Both the position numbers and the translations under genes were made by a program. A stretch of DNA of 64,000 nucleotides from Alphaproteobacteria bacterium (lineage in GTDB: Bacteria > Pseudomonadota > Alphaproteobacteria > GCA-2731375): assembly GCA_021776235.1 (NCBI GenBank), contig JAJFGG010000161.1:124001-188000 (forward strand), read 5' to 3'. Shown one piece after another: positions 9,226-18,135 of this stretch. Under the pieces are notes generated by a model. That model worked only from the letters and a program-made list of their open reading frames with translations, was not told where the DNA came from and searched no databases. Numbering within the stretch: position 1 is the first letter of the stretch; each line of letters begins with the position of its first letter.

Positions 9226-10287
9226 ATGGATGACCGCAGCTTTGTCGCCGCGCAGGATTTCCTGCTGGCCAGCAAAACATTCTGGACCCATCGGTTATAC
9301 GGGGAACTCAGAAAGACCTACGAAGAAGCGGCGGCCAGGGCGGGCGCACCACTGGAAACACCGGCCGAAATAGCGGCCTTGCTCGAAGGTGACACACTGT
9401 ACCGCTACTTCGCCTGGCTGGAGCGCCACCTGCAACGCTTTAAGTACGCCGGCCGCTATGGGCTTGTGCCTTATCATGATGAACGCCGGGCGGAGCTGTC
9501 CGCTGTTTTGCGGGACAGCAACGCGGAACTGGCGCCTGAACTGGAAATGCCGGCCTATTATCGCCGGGTGGATATCCATCAGCATCCCGGCGGCGTGTGG
9601 AGTGACCAGCTTGACGGCTATGTTTACGAACGCGGCGCGCGCTCGACCACGCCGTTGATGGGGGCCAGTCACGCGGACCTGCATCACCGGTTCACCGACC
9701 TGGTGGCGTCCCGGGGCGTGGCTGACACGATCCTCGACATGGGTTGTGGCTTCGGGAAAAGCACGCATCCGTTTTGCCAGGGTTTTCCCAAGGCACAAGT
9801 AGAGGCGATCGATTTATCTGGCCCCTGTGTTGCCCTCGGGGCCCACGATGCCCGGGCCAAGGGGGAAAGCAACGTTCGGTTTCGGCAAATGAACGCCTAC
9901 GACACTGATTATGATGGCGGAAGCTTCGATCTGGTGACCTCTACCATGGTGATCCATGAACTGCCGCCCACTGAAATCGAGCGTTTGTTCGCGGAAGCGG
10001 CCCGCCTGCTTGCGCCGGGCGGGCGGATGGCGCATCTGGATTTTTATGCCATCGACAGTCCGTTTGCGCGCTTCATTCATTATGGCCACGGGCGGCGCAA
10101 CAACGAGCCGTTCATGCAGCCCTGGGCGGAAATGGATCTCCACGGATGTCTGGCGGAATTGGGCTTCACGAATATCGAGGTGATCCCCTTCCAGGAAGCT
10201 GAAGGCGTCGGGCAACGCGGTGACAGCGCCTGGCGCTTTCCATGGACCGTAATCTATGCGGAGAAACAGCCCGTGGACATGCTCTAA
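9226..10287 (+). CDS. Class I SAM-dependent methyltransferase with N-terminal extra domain
   Basis: A 353-aa protein. The C-terminal half is a class I methyltransferase with motif I ILDMGCGFGKSTHPF at about residues 167-180, an acidic ribose-binding AIDLS strand, and a post-I/II region with LVTSTMVIHELPPTEI. The N-terminal 150 residues form a separate, mostly helical region with no motif I know; it may recognise the substrate. A GGAGAGC Shine-Dalgarno precedes the ATG. It forms an operon with the 98-aa protein upstream. Its stop overlaps the stop region of the convergent GST gene by 4 nt. The methyl acceptor is not known; a small molecule is more likely than RNA or DNA on motif grounds. Confidence 0.82.
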   Translation: MDDRSFVAAQDFLLASKTFWTHRLYGELRKTYEEAAARAGAPLETPAEIAALLEGDTLYRYFAWLERHLQRFKYAGRYGLVPYHDERRAELSAVLRDSNAELAPELEMPAYYRRVDIHQHPGGVWSDQLDGYVYERGARSTTPLMGASHADLHHRFTDLVASRGVADTILDMGCGFGKSTHPFCQGFPKAQVEAIDLSGPCVALGAHDARAKGESNVRFRQMNAYDTDYDGGSFDLVTSTMVIHELPPTEIERLFAEAARLLAPGGRMAHLDFYAIDSPFARFIHYGHGRRNNEPFMQPWAEMDLHGCLAELGFTNIEVIPFQEAEGVGQRGDSAWRFPWTVIYAEKQPVDML

Positions 10288-11252
10288 CCCCGGCCGTGCG
10301 GTTCGTTGAAATCGATGATCGGGCCGGCCGGTACGATTTGCGTCTGATTGACCGCGGCGATGGTGTAGTAACCCGCCTTCATCCGCATCAGATCGATGGT
10401 CTCTGCGATGCCGGGCATTTGATACAGTTCCCTGGTATAGCCCCATAGATTGGGATAATCCTGAATGCGCTTCAGATTGCATTTGAAGTTGCCGTAATAG
10501 GCAAGATCAAAGCGCAGCAGGGTTGGAAACAGCCGCCAATCCGCTTCCGTCAGCCGGTCGCCGAGCAGATAGCGTTTTGCGCCGAGGCGCGCCTCGAGCC
10601 AATCCAGGGTCTCGAACAACGGATAGACGGCATCATCATAGGCCGCCTGGCTGCTGGCAAAGCCAGCCCGGTAAACGCCGTTATTGACCGTGTGGTAGAT
10701 GCGTTCGTTGAGCGCATCGATCTCTGTGCGCAGTTCTGCCGGGTACAAATCCGGCCCGCCGGCGCCGGCCTGATCGAAAGCCGCGTTGAACATCCGGATG
10801 ATCTCGGCGGACTCATTGTTGACGATGGTTTCTGATTCCCGGTCCCACAGCGCGGGCACCGTGACCCGGCCGGAATATTCCGGTTCCGCCTTGGTATAGA
10901 TCTCGTGCATATTGCTGGCGCCATTCACATAATCGACGATCAGCCCGTCGCCCTCGCGAAAATGCCAGCCTTGCGGGTGCTTGACCGCATCGGCGACGGA
11001 AATGGATATTGTCTCCTCCAGGCCCTTGAGCTTGCGATAGATCAGGGTGCGGTGGGCCCAGGGGCACGAATCGGCGACGTAGAGGTGGTACCGTCCGGCC
11101 TCGGCCTTGAAGCCGCCACGGCCGGTCGGTCCGGGCCCGCCGTCGACCGTGATCCAATTGCGGAATGTTGATTCAAAACGCTCGAAACGGCCGCCCGACT
11201 TTTCCGTATCGTACCAGTCTTCGTGCCAGACGCCGTCTATCAGCAGGCCCAT
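10284..11252 (-). CDS. Glutathionyl-hydroquinone reductase-like GST (Xi class, YqjG/ECM4)
   Basis: A 322-aa glutathione transferase of the Xi class, which reduces glutathionyl-hydroquinones with glutathione. The diagnostic DSCPWAHRTL motif carries the catalytic Cys63, and the N-terminal GRFERFESTFRNWIT and C-terminal helical domain (FDTLDWLEARLGAKRYLLGDRLTEADWRLFPTLLRFD) match the family. Length agrees with YqjG (about 328 aa). It is a single gene convergent with the methyltransferase. It may serve the aromatic degradation routes encoded elsewhere in the window, but that is inference. Confidence 0.9.
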   Translation of the reverse strand: MGLLIDGVWHEDWYDTEKSGGRFERFESTFRNWITVDGGPGPTGRGGFKAEAGRYHLYVADSCPWAHRTLIYRKLKGLEETISISVADAVKHPQGWHFREGDGLIVDYVNGASNMHEIYTKAEPEYSGRVTVPALWDRESETIVNNESAEIIRMFNAAFDQAGAGGPDLYPAELRTEIDALNERIYHTVNNGVYRAGFASSQAAYDDAVYPLFETLDWLEARLGAKRYLLGDRLTEADWRLFPTLLRFDLAYYGNFKCNLKRIQDYPNLWGYTRELYQMPGIAETIDLMRMKAGYYTIAAVNQTQIVPAGPIIDFNEPHGRG

Positions 11253-11306
11253 GGTGCAATCCTTTCCGTAGCTTTATTAATATTATCTCCATCTGGACTG
11301 CCGGCC

Positions 11307-14300
11307 CTACAGCGCGTTCAGGGCCCGTTCGATTGCCGGCCGTGCGGTGCCCATATTGACTCGTTCGATCTCTGTTTGCAGGGCGGTTAGCCGGGCATGA
11401 TTTTGCCGGTCGCCGGGGTTGCGTGAATGGCCTGCCAAGGCCCGGCAGCGGGCAATGAAGAGATCGGACCAGCTTAGCGGTTCGGCCTTTGTGAAATCTT
11501 CCAGCAGGTCAGCGTAGCGTTCGGCGGTGTCATAGTCACCGATGTTCAGACTGGCCTCTATGGCATTACGGTAAAACCAAAATTGGCAATGTCCGACCAC
11601 GCCCTCGGCCAATATCGCCTCGCCTTGGTCCAGGGTCTTCCTGCGCTCTTCCGCATCCTCGGTAATCAACGCCAAGACGCCCAGGGACCAAGGGCCCAAC
11701 AATGCGCGGCTTGTTTCGACGGCCAAACTCGCACCCTTGCGCGCCGCCGCGATGGCTGCAATGCGATCGCCAAGGTTGAACTGGCACCAACCTATGTTGC
11801 TCCAGGCCAGCGGCTCCCAAACTTTGGCGCCGATGCGGTCAATAATTTTTTGGGCAGTCTCGGCCTGTTCCAGACCTGCCGCCGGCTCGTCAAATTCACG
11901 CAATAGAGCGCTGTAGGTGGTGCGCACGATCGCTTCAGCGCGGAAATGGCCTACCCGGCGGATCAGTTCCAGTCCCTCGGTAATGGCACTGTGTGCATCA
12001 CTTAATCTGGTTTGGAGGATCAGCGTATGGATGATCGCCGGCACGCCGCTGGCCTGTGCGGCAATCAACTCATGGGTCCGTGCTATATTCGCCGCCAGTT
12101 CGTAATTACGATGGGCCGAGCCCATGCGTCCCGCCATATACTGGCTGTCGGCAATCCCGGTAAAGGCCTGAGCTTCAATTTCAACCGAACCGGCGGTGCG
12201 GGCATGGCTTAGGGCCTGTTGCTGTTCACCTTCGCAAAGTGCCGCATCGCCCTTCAGAAATGCGATGTTGCCGCGCAAATGATGAATGCGCGCCAGTTCC
12301 AGGGACAATTCTTCGGCTTTGGCAAGGGGGAGGGCCTGATCCAGGGCCTCCAGGGTGTTTTCCGCCTGGCCGAGGATGCGCAGGCCTTCGGCAATGCCGA
12401 TCAAGGCCCGGCAGCGGGCGGAATTGTCGGGCGCGTCGGCCAATGCCGCGCGGAAGGCTTCGATCGAGCGGTCGGTCTGGCCGGCGGCGCGCAAGACGTC
12501 GCCGCGAAGACATTCCAGATCGAAACGGATGTCCGATGTAACGGCGATTTCCACGCCGCGCCCGCCGGCTGCAAGGGCGTCCTCGTAATGAAAACCGTCG
12601 GCCAAGGCGCGCCCGGCAGATAGATAGGCCTGGGCGGCGCCAGGGTCATCGGCCCTATCGAGGTGAGATGCGTGCAACAATGCATCACGTTCAACGAACC
12701 ATTCCGCCGCTTTCAAATGCAGTTCCTGCCGGCGTCGGGTCAAAAGCGTGGCATAGGCGCCTTCGCGGATCAGTGCATGGGCGAATAGAAATCCATCATC
12801 AGTCGGACGGATCAAGGCCGCCGCCAGCAAGCGCTCGGGTCGATAGTCGTCAATGCCCGCCACGGCCAGCATCTCCGACAGGCTGAAGCGTTGGCCAAGG
12901 ATGCTGGCGGCCTGTAAGGCGCGTCGGTCGATGGCCGGGATCGCATCCAATCTGGCCTGGACAATGCCCTGCACGGTGCCGGGGATTTTACCATCGACCA
13001 GTTCTTCCGCGTTGCGCAACAGCTGTTCCAGAAAGAGCGGGTTGCCGTCGGCGCGGGCCACGCAGGTGGCAACGATGCCGTCTTCAAGGTCGGCGAACTC
13101 GTGCGCCAGGCCCACCGCTTCGGTGGCTTTCAGCCGGGCCAGATCGAGGGTGGTAACCGGTGCCGAGTTGGTCTGTTCATGCCAATCCTGATCGAACGGA
13201 TCGCCTGCAATCCGGGTGGTCAATACAAACAGCGCCGGACAAGCGGCAACCGTCCGGGTCAGTGCGGCGGTCTGGGCCAGGACGGCGGCGCTGGCCCAGT
13301 GCATATCCTCGATCCTGATCAGCAAGGGATGCCGCGCGCTGCGCCCGGTGACGAGATCACCCAGGGTTTCCTGGCGGCCGGAGCTTCGAGCCTCGTTGTC
13401 CATTGCTTCAAACAGGGCGCGCAAATCGTCGGGCTGTGGCAGGCCCAACAGGTCATAAAGATGTACACGCCTTTCATCCGCCAACAGGCCGGACGCGACC
13501 GCCTCCTCCGCCCGCTGCGTCAGTATTTCCATGCTGCTGCCGGGCGGCAGCTCCAGCAGGCCACGCACCAGTGTGCTGATCGCGTCCTGGCCCTTGCCGG
13601 CGCCAAAATCGAGGACTAGGCCGGTACAGCTTTCGAAGCCGCCCTGGCCCGCCATTTCGTCAAATTCCTGCAACAGGCGGGTCTTGCCGATCCCGGCTTC
13701 TCCGCGCACCAGGATGGTCTCGCCGGTCGCTTCGGCAAGACAGCGTTCGATCGCCCTGGCAAAGCGCGTTCGTTCCGCCTCCCGTCCGACAAATGCGGTC
13801 GGCGCGGCGAGGTTCTCCGCTTCGAACATGCCAGCAACGCGCCAGATTTCAACCGGTTCCGGCAATCCTTCGATTATTCGCGGACCCAGCAGCGCGGCCT
13901 CCACTCGGTTGCCCAGGCCGCGCGTGATGCCAGACGAGGAAAAGGTCTCTCCCGGGCCGGCCAGATCGGTCAGGCGCGATGCCAGATTCACCGAGTCTCC
14001 GGTCACCGTGTATTCCTGATGGTCTTCGCTGCCCATACGACTCGCGACCACCTGGCCGGAGGCAATGCCGACATGAATGGCCAATGGTGGCTGCATGGTC
14101 CGGGTGGCGGCGTGCAACGCGCTGGCGGCTCGGATGGCCCGTTCCGGATCGTCGGTATGGGCGATCGGCGCGCCGAATACGGCCATCACGGCATCGCCGA
14201 TATGTTTGTCTATGGTGCCGCCAAAACGCAGCACCACGCCATCGGCAACGGCGAAAAAACGGTTCAAGAGATCGTGCGTGGCTTCCGCGCCGAGCCGTTC

Positions 14301-14591
14301 CGAGAGGGCGGTAAAACCGGAAATGTCGGCGAACAGCACGGTGACCTGACGGCGCTCGGCTTCCGCGCCGGGAAGGGCTGGTTCACGCGCCGCCGCCGCC
14401 GTGACGTCGCCGTCGAGGGCCTCGATCGCGGCCAGCACGCGTTTTCTCGGGCCCAACGGCAGACCCAGTTCGCGCAAATCCGCCTCCGAGATGGCCGGCA
14501 GGTCGCGCACACCGACTTCGTTTTCAACGAAGACATCAATGTACTTCGCCAATTCAAGCCCGATGAGCCATTGCTCGATATCGTCAGCCAT
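11307..14591 (-). CDS. SAM domain / class III adenylate-guanylate cyclase / AAA ATPase / TPR protein
   Basis: A 1094-aa cytoplasmic signalling protein. Domains in order: a sterile alpha motif at 1-62 (IEQWLIGLELAKYIDVF...LGPRKRVLAAI), a class III cyclase at about 82-255, an AAA/STAND ATPase from about 265 with Walker A GEAGIGKT at 297-304, and TPR-like helical repeats from about 620 to the end. Cyclase residues look complete: metal-binding Asp89 and Asp133, and VNLASR with the transition-state Asn202 and Arg206. This architecture is common in alpha- and actinobacteria and is thought to couple ligand or protein binding on the TPRs to nucleotide cyclisation. It stands alone between the GST and the GS-like gene. 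Whether it makes cAMP or cGMP, and the trigger, are unknown. Confidence 0.9.
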   Translation of the reverse strand: MADDIEQWLIGLELAKYIDVFVENEVGVRDLPAISEADLRELGLPLGPRKRVLAAIEALDGDVTAAAAREPALPGAEAERRQVTVLFADISGFTALSERLGAEATHDLLNRFFAVADGVVLRFGGTIDKHIGDAVMAVFGAPIAHTDDPERAIRAASALHAATRTMQPPLAIHVGIASGQVVASRMGSEDHQEYTVTGDSVNLASRLTDLAGPGETFSSSGITRGLGNRVEAALLGPRIIEGLPEPVEIWRVAGMFEAENLAAPTAFVGREAERTRFARAIERCLAEATGETILVRGEAGIGKTRLLQEFDEMAGQGGFESCTGLVLDFGAGKGQDAISTLVRGLLELPPGSSMEILTQRAEEAVASGLLADERRVHLYDLLGLPQPDDLRALFEAMDNEARSSGRQETLGDLVTGRSARHPLLIRIEDMHWASAAVLAQTAALTRTVAACPALFVLTTRIAGDPFDQDWHEQTNSAPVTTLDLARLKATEAVGLAHEFADLEDGIVATCVARADGNPLFLEQLLRNAEELVDGKIPGTVQGIVQARLDAIPAIDRRALQAASILGQRFSLSEMLAVAGIDDYRPERLLAAALIRPTDDGFLFAHALIREGAYATLLTRRRQELHLKAAEWFVERDALLHASHLDRADDPGAAQAYLSAGRALADGFHYEDALAAGGRGVEIAVTSDIRFDLECLRGDVLRAAGQTDRSIEAFRAALADAPDNSARCRALIGIAEGLRILGQAENTLEALDQALPLAKAEELSLELARIHHLRGNIAFLKGDAALCEGEQQQALSHARTAGSVEIEAQAFTGIADSQYMAGRMGSAHRNYELAANIARTHELIAAQASGVPAIIHTLILQTRLSDAHSAITEGLELIRRVGHFRAEAIVRTTYSALLREFDEPAAGLEQAETAQKIIDRIGAKVWEPLAWSNIGWCQFNLGDRIAAIAAARKGASLAVETSRALLGPWSLGVLALITEDAEERRKTLDQGEAILAEGVVGHCQFWFYRNAIEASLNIGDYDTAERYADLLEDFTKAEPLSWSDLFIARCRALAGHSRNPGDRQNHARLTALQTEIERVNMGTARPAIERALNAL

Positions 14592-14675
14592 GCCACCTCC
14601 CGCACTTCATATGCTAGCAGAAGAAGGGGTTTTTTGGCAGGCTTTAGCCGCGCCCGAATGCAGGCATCATCGGGA

Positions 14676-15983
14676 TCAGCAATCCAGCGTGGTATCCCGT
14701 TCCCACTGGGTGAGATGTTGCGAATACTGATCCCAGTCATTGGTCTTGAGCTTGATGTAGGCATCGCAAAATTCATCGCCCATGGTCGATCGAAATATCT
14801 TGTCCTTGGCAAACAGGCGTATGGCGTCGATCAAATAGAGCGGCAGTTTTTTGGCGCCGCGCGCCTTGTGGCCGTCCGCGTACATATCAATATCAAGCCG
14901 TTTGCCCGGATCGGTCTTTTTCTCGATGCCGTCCAGCCCGGCCGCGAGGTAACCGGCCATCAGCAAGTACGGGTTCGCCGCGCCATCGGCCAGACGAAAC
15001 TCGAAGCGGCCTTCATCGGGCACCCGCACCATGTGGGTGCGGTTGTTGCCGCCGAATGTTATGGCATTGGGGGCCCAGGTCGCGCCCGACGACGTCACCG
15101 GCGCATTGATGCGTTTATAGGAATTGACGGTCGGGTTTGTGATCGCTGCCAGGCCTTGTGCGTGCGCCAGCACCCCGCCCAGGAAGTGATAGCCCAATTC
15201 GGAAATACCCAGTTCGCCATGGGGATCGTGGGTCAGACAGGTGCCCTCGTCGAGGCTCCACAGGGACGCATGTACGTGGCAGCCGTTGCCGGTAAGATGG
15301 CTGAACGGCTTTGGCATGAAGGTGGCGCGCAGGCCATGTTTTTCGGCGATCGATTTAACCAGAAAGCGGAAGAAGCATAGCTGGTCCGCCGTTTTCAGGC
15401 AGTCGTAATAATCCCAATTAATTTCGAACTGACCGTTGGCGTCTTCGTGATCGTTCTGGTATGGCCCCCATCCCAATTGAGCCATGGACGTACAGATTTC
15501 AGAAATCACATCGTATCGGCGCATCAACGCGGCCTGGTCGTAGCATGGTTTCTCCTGAGTATCGCGGTCGTCGGATATTGCCGTGCCGTCTTCATTGATG
15601 AGATGGAATTCCGGCTCGACACCGGCTTTCATCAACAGCCCTTTTTCCCTCGCCTTGGCGATCACAGATTGCAGGACATTGCGCGGCGCCTGCGCAACTT
15701 TGTTGCCGTCCATGTAAAGATCGCCTGGCACCCAGGCCAGTTCAGGTTTCCACGGCAATTGGATGACCGCATCCCCATCCGGCACCGCGAACATGTCGGG
15801 ATGGGCCGGTGTCATGTCCAGCCAGGCTGCGAAGCCGGCGAATCCGGCGCCGGACTTTTGCATGCCGCCTATGGCCGACGTGGGCACCAGTTTGGACCGT
15901 TGCACACCGAACAGGTCGGTGAAATTCATTAGAAAGAACTTTATCCCGTTGTCCTCGGCATATTTTGCCAGATCGGTTGCCAT
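14676..15983 (-). CDS. gmaS: Gamma-glutamylmethylamide synthetase / type III glutamine synthetase-like
   Basis: A 435-aa glutamine synthetase-fold ligase of the GlnT/GmaS group. The N-terminal beta-grasp part reads FFLMNFTDLFGVQRSKLVPTSAI. The catalytic barrel shows YQNDHEDANGQFEINWDY, NGCHVHASLW, the ATP-binding NPTVNSYKRINAPVTSSGATW and the glutamate-binding GRFEFRLADGAANPYL. The C-terminus QWERDTTLDC is like that of gamma-glutamylmethylamide synthetases as I recall them. The known reaction of GmaS is glutamate + methylamine + ATP to gamma-glutamylmethylamide. It is the last gene after three mgsABC-like genes in the same direction, the order seen in methylamine users. The alternative is rhizobial-type GlnT with glxBCD, which are close relatives; enzyme assay is needed to decide. 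Confidence 0.75.
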   Translation of the reverse strand: MATDLAKYAEDNGIKFFLMNFTDLFGVQRSKLVPTSAIGGMQKSGAGFAGFAAWLDMTPAHPDMFAVPDGDAVIQLPWKPELAWVPGDLYMDGNKVAQAPRNVLQSVIAKAREKGLLMKAGVEPEFHLINEDGTAISDDRDTQEKPCYDQAALMRRYDVISEICTSMAQLGWGPYQNDHEDANGQFEINWDYYDCLKTADQLCFFRFLVKSIAEKHGLRATFMPKPFSHLTGNGCHVHASLWSLDEGTCLTHDPHGELGISELGYHFLGGVLAHAQGLAAITNPTVNSYKRINAPVTSSGATWAPNAITFGGNNRTHMVRVPDEGRFEFRLADGAANPYLLMAGYLAAGLDGIEKKTDPGKRLDIDMYADGHKARGAKKLPLYLIDAIRLFAKDKIFRSTMGDEFCDAYIKLKTNDWDQYSQHLTQWERDTTLDC

Positions 15984-16110
15984 TCTTGTTCCCCCTGTCT
16001 GTTCGCCGACGGCCGGCTGGCGCGCCGGGCCCCTGCTTGATTTCTAGTGCATATTCAATTTTTGTTGCGGCAACACCGGCCCGCGCCCGGCCGCCCGGAG
16101 ATCATTGACA

Positions 16111-17439
16111 CTAGTATCCGCCCTGACCGGGAATCCAATTGGTTCCTGCCAACGGCACCTGGGCCATCGCAGCCGCTTCCACCGTCAATGCCACCAGGTC
16201 TTCGGGTTCCAGATTGTTCACGTGGCTCTTGCCACAGGCCCGGGCAATGGTCTGGGCTTCCAGGGTCATGACCTTGAGATAATTCGCCAGGCGGCGGCCC
16301 GCGGCGATGGGATCAAGCCGCATTGCAAGCTCTGGATCCTGGGTCGAAATGCCGGCCGGGTCCCGGCCCTCGTGCCAATCATCATAGGCGCCGGCGGTGG
16401 TGCCAAGCTTGTTGTATTCTTCCTCCAACGCCGGATCATTATCGCCCAAGGCGACCAGCGCGGCGGTGCCGATCGACACTGCGTCGGCGCCCAGTGCCAG
16501 GGCTTTTGCCACGTCGGCGCCATTGCGGATGCCGCCGGAAATGACCAACTGCACCTTGCGGTGCATGCCGAGATCCTGCAGGGCCTCTACCGCTGGCCGA
16601 ATACAGGCCAAGGTCGGCTGGCCGACATGTTCAATGAAGACTTCCTGGGTCGCTGCGGTGCCGCCCTGCATCCCGTCCAGCACCACGACATCGGCACCGG
16701 CCTTCACCGACAACGCGGTATCGTAGAAGGGCCGTGTGCCGCTGATTTTCACGTAGATGGGTTTCTCCCAATTGGTGATTTCGCGCAGCTCCTGGATCTT
16801 GATTGCCAGGTCATCCGGCCCGGTCCAGTCCGGATGTCTACAGGCCGAACGCTGATCTATGCCCTTGGGGAGATTGCGCATTTCCGCGACCCGGTCGGAA
16901 ATTTTCTGACCCAGCAGCATGCCGCCACCGCCCGGCTTGGCGCCCTGGCCGACCACCACCTCTATGGCATCCGCTTTACGCAAATCGTTCGGATTCATAC
17001 CATAACGCGACGGCAGATATTGATAGACCAGGGTTTTCGACTGGCCGCGTTCTTCGGGGGTCATGCCGCCGTCGCCCGTTGTGGTCGAGGTGCCGGCGAT
17101 CGTGGCGCCACGCCCAAGCGCTTCTTTCGCCTGCGCCGACAGCGAACCAAAACTCATGCCGGCGATGGTGATCGGGATGTCCAGTTTAATCGGGTTCTTG
17201 GCAAACTGGGTGCCCAGCACCACCCTGGTGTCACAGGTCTCGCGATAGCCTTCGAGGGGATAACGCGACATCGATGCGCCAAGAAACAGCAGATCGTCAA
17301 AATGCGGCAGCTGCCGCTTGGCGCCGCCGCCGCGGATATCATAAATTCCCGTCGCCGCCGCGCGGCGGATTTCCGACAAGGTGTAGTCGTCGAAGGTCGC
17401 TGACTTGCGCGGTAGGGTATCGGGTATCTTTGCAGCCAT
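16111..17439 (-). CDS. mgsC: N-methylglutamate synthase subunit C-like, FMN glutamate synthase domain
   Basis: A 442-aa protein equivalent to the FMN-binding synthase domain of GltB. It shows the DGGMTPEERGQSKT flavin region, the GQGAKPGGGGMLLG glycine-rich loop, VVLDGMQGGTAATQE and ISGGIRNGADVAKALALGADAVSIGTA, and a C-terminal cysteine-containing tail (RACGKSHVNNLEPEDL). The track extends the frame to 17760 over the neighbouring gene; the true start is ATG 17439, preceded by GAGGCGGG. In MgsABC this subunit joins gamma-glutamylmethylamide and 2-oxoglutarate into N-methylglutamate. It lies 10 nt after the GXGXG gene. The alternative name is GlxD. Confidence 0.8.
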   Translation of the reverse strand: MAAKIPDTLPRKSATFDDYTLSEIRRAAATGIYDIRGGGAKRQLPHFDDLLFLGASMSRYPLEGYRETCDTRVVLGTQFAKNPIKLDIPITIAGMSFGSLSAQAKEALGRGATIAGTSTTTGDGGMTPEERGQSKTLVYQYLPSRYGMNPNDLRKADAIEVVVGQGAKPGGGGMLLGQKISDRVAEMRNLPKGIDQRSACRHPDWTGPDDLAIKIQELREITNWEKPIYVKISGTRPFYDTALSVKAGADVVVLDGMQGGTAATQEVFIEHVGQPTLACIRPAVEALQDLGMHRKVQLVISGGIRNGADVAKALALGADAVSIGTAALVALGDNDPALEEEYNKLGTTAGAYDDWHEGRDPAGISTQDPELAMRLDPIAAGRRLANYLKVMTLEAQTIARACGKSHVNNLEPEDLVALTVEAAAMAQVPLAGTNWIPGQGGY

Positions 17440-17449
17440 TATTCCCGCC

Positions 17450-18133
17450 TCAATATGCGTCCACGTTGTCAATATCGAAATTGTATAGGGCACGGGCCGA
17501 GCCATAGCGCCTGAAACTGGCCGGATTTTTGTCGATACCGGCGGCGTCCAGCAACTCGGCCAGTTTGACGAGATGTTCCGGGCGCATCTCCTTTTCGATA
17601 CAGTCGGCGCCAAGGCTGCTGACCTTGCCACGCAGAAACAGGATGGCCTCGTAGATGGAATCGCCCAGGGCATCGCCGGCGTCGCCGCATACGACCAGAT
17701 GGCCCGACTGCGCCATAAAGCCCGACATATGGCCAACGGATCCGCCAACCACGATATCAATGCCTTTCATTGAAATGCCACAGCGCGACGATGCATTGCC
17801 TTCGATCACCAGCAATCCGCCATGGGCCGTCGCCCCGGCCGAGTCCGAGGCGCTGCCCGTGACCCACACCTGGCCGGACATCATGTTTTCAGCGACGCCG
17901 ACGCCGGCATGACCCTGGATGGTGATCGCAGCCTGCTGGTTCATGCCGCCACAGTAAAAGCCCACGTGGCCAGCAATTTTCACCTTGAGCGGGGCATCCA
18001 GGCCGCAGGCAATGGCATGTTGGCCCATGGGATTGTTGATCAGCCAATCCTGTTCGTTGCTGCCGACCGGTGAAGCCTGCAGCGCTGCATTGACGCCACG
18101 AACACCGATCTCTTTCAAATCGAGTTCCGCCAT
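17450..18133 (-). CDS. mgsB: N-methylglutamate synthase subunit B-like, GXGXG domain
   Basis: A 227-aa right-handed beta-helix protein equivalent to the C-terminal GXGXG domain of glutamate synthase. The repeats are plain to see: GHVGFYCGGMNQQ, GHAGVGVAENMMSG, GNASSRCGISMKG, GSVGHMSGFMAQSG and GDAGDALGDSIYEA. In glutamate synthases this domain is structural and holds the ammonia tunnel between the amidotransferase and FMN sites. It sits between the amidotransferase gene (2-nt gap) and the FMN-domain gene (10-nt gap). The alternative name is GlxC. Confidence 0.8.
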   Translation of the reverse strand: MAELDLKEIGVRGVNAALQASPVGSNEQDWLINNPMGQHAIACGLDAPLKVKIAGHVGFYCGGMNQQAAITIQGHAGVGVAENMMSGQVWVTGSASDSAGATAHGGLLVIEGNASSRCGISMKGIDIVVGGSVGHMSGFMAQSGHLVVCGDAGDALGDSIYEAILFLRGKVSSLGADCIEKEMRPEHLVKLAELLDAAGIDKNPASFRRYGSARALYNFDIDNVDAY

Positions 18134-18135
18134 GA

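Noticed and set aside
14019-15380. A 453-aa plus-strand ORF
   Set aside because: It runs antisense across the end of the GS-like gene and the start of the cyclase gene, so it cannot be a single real product.
16105-17403. A 432-aa plus-strand ORF
   Set aside because: Antisense shadow of the FMN glutamate-synthase-like gene.
17440-17760. N-terminal extension of the FMN subunit ORF
   Set aside because: It overlaps the GXGXG gene in another frame; ATG 17439 has a ribosome site and gives the family's normal length.
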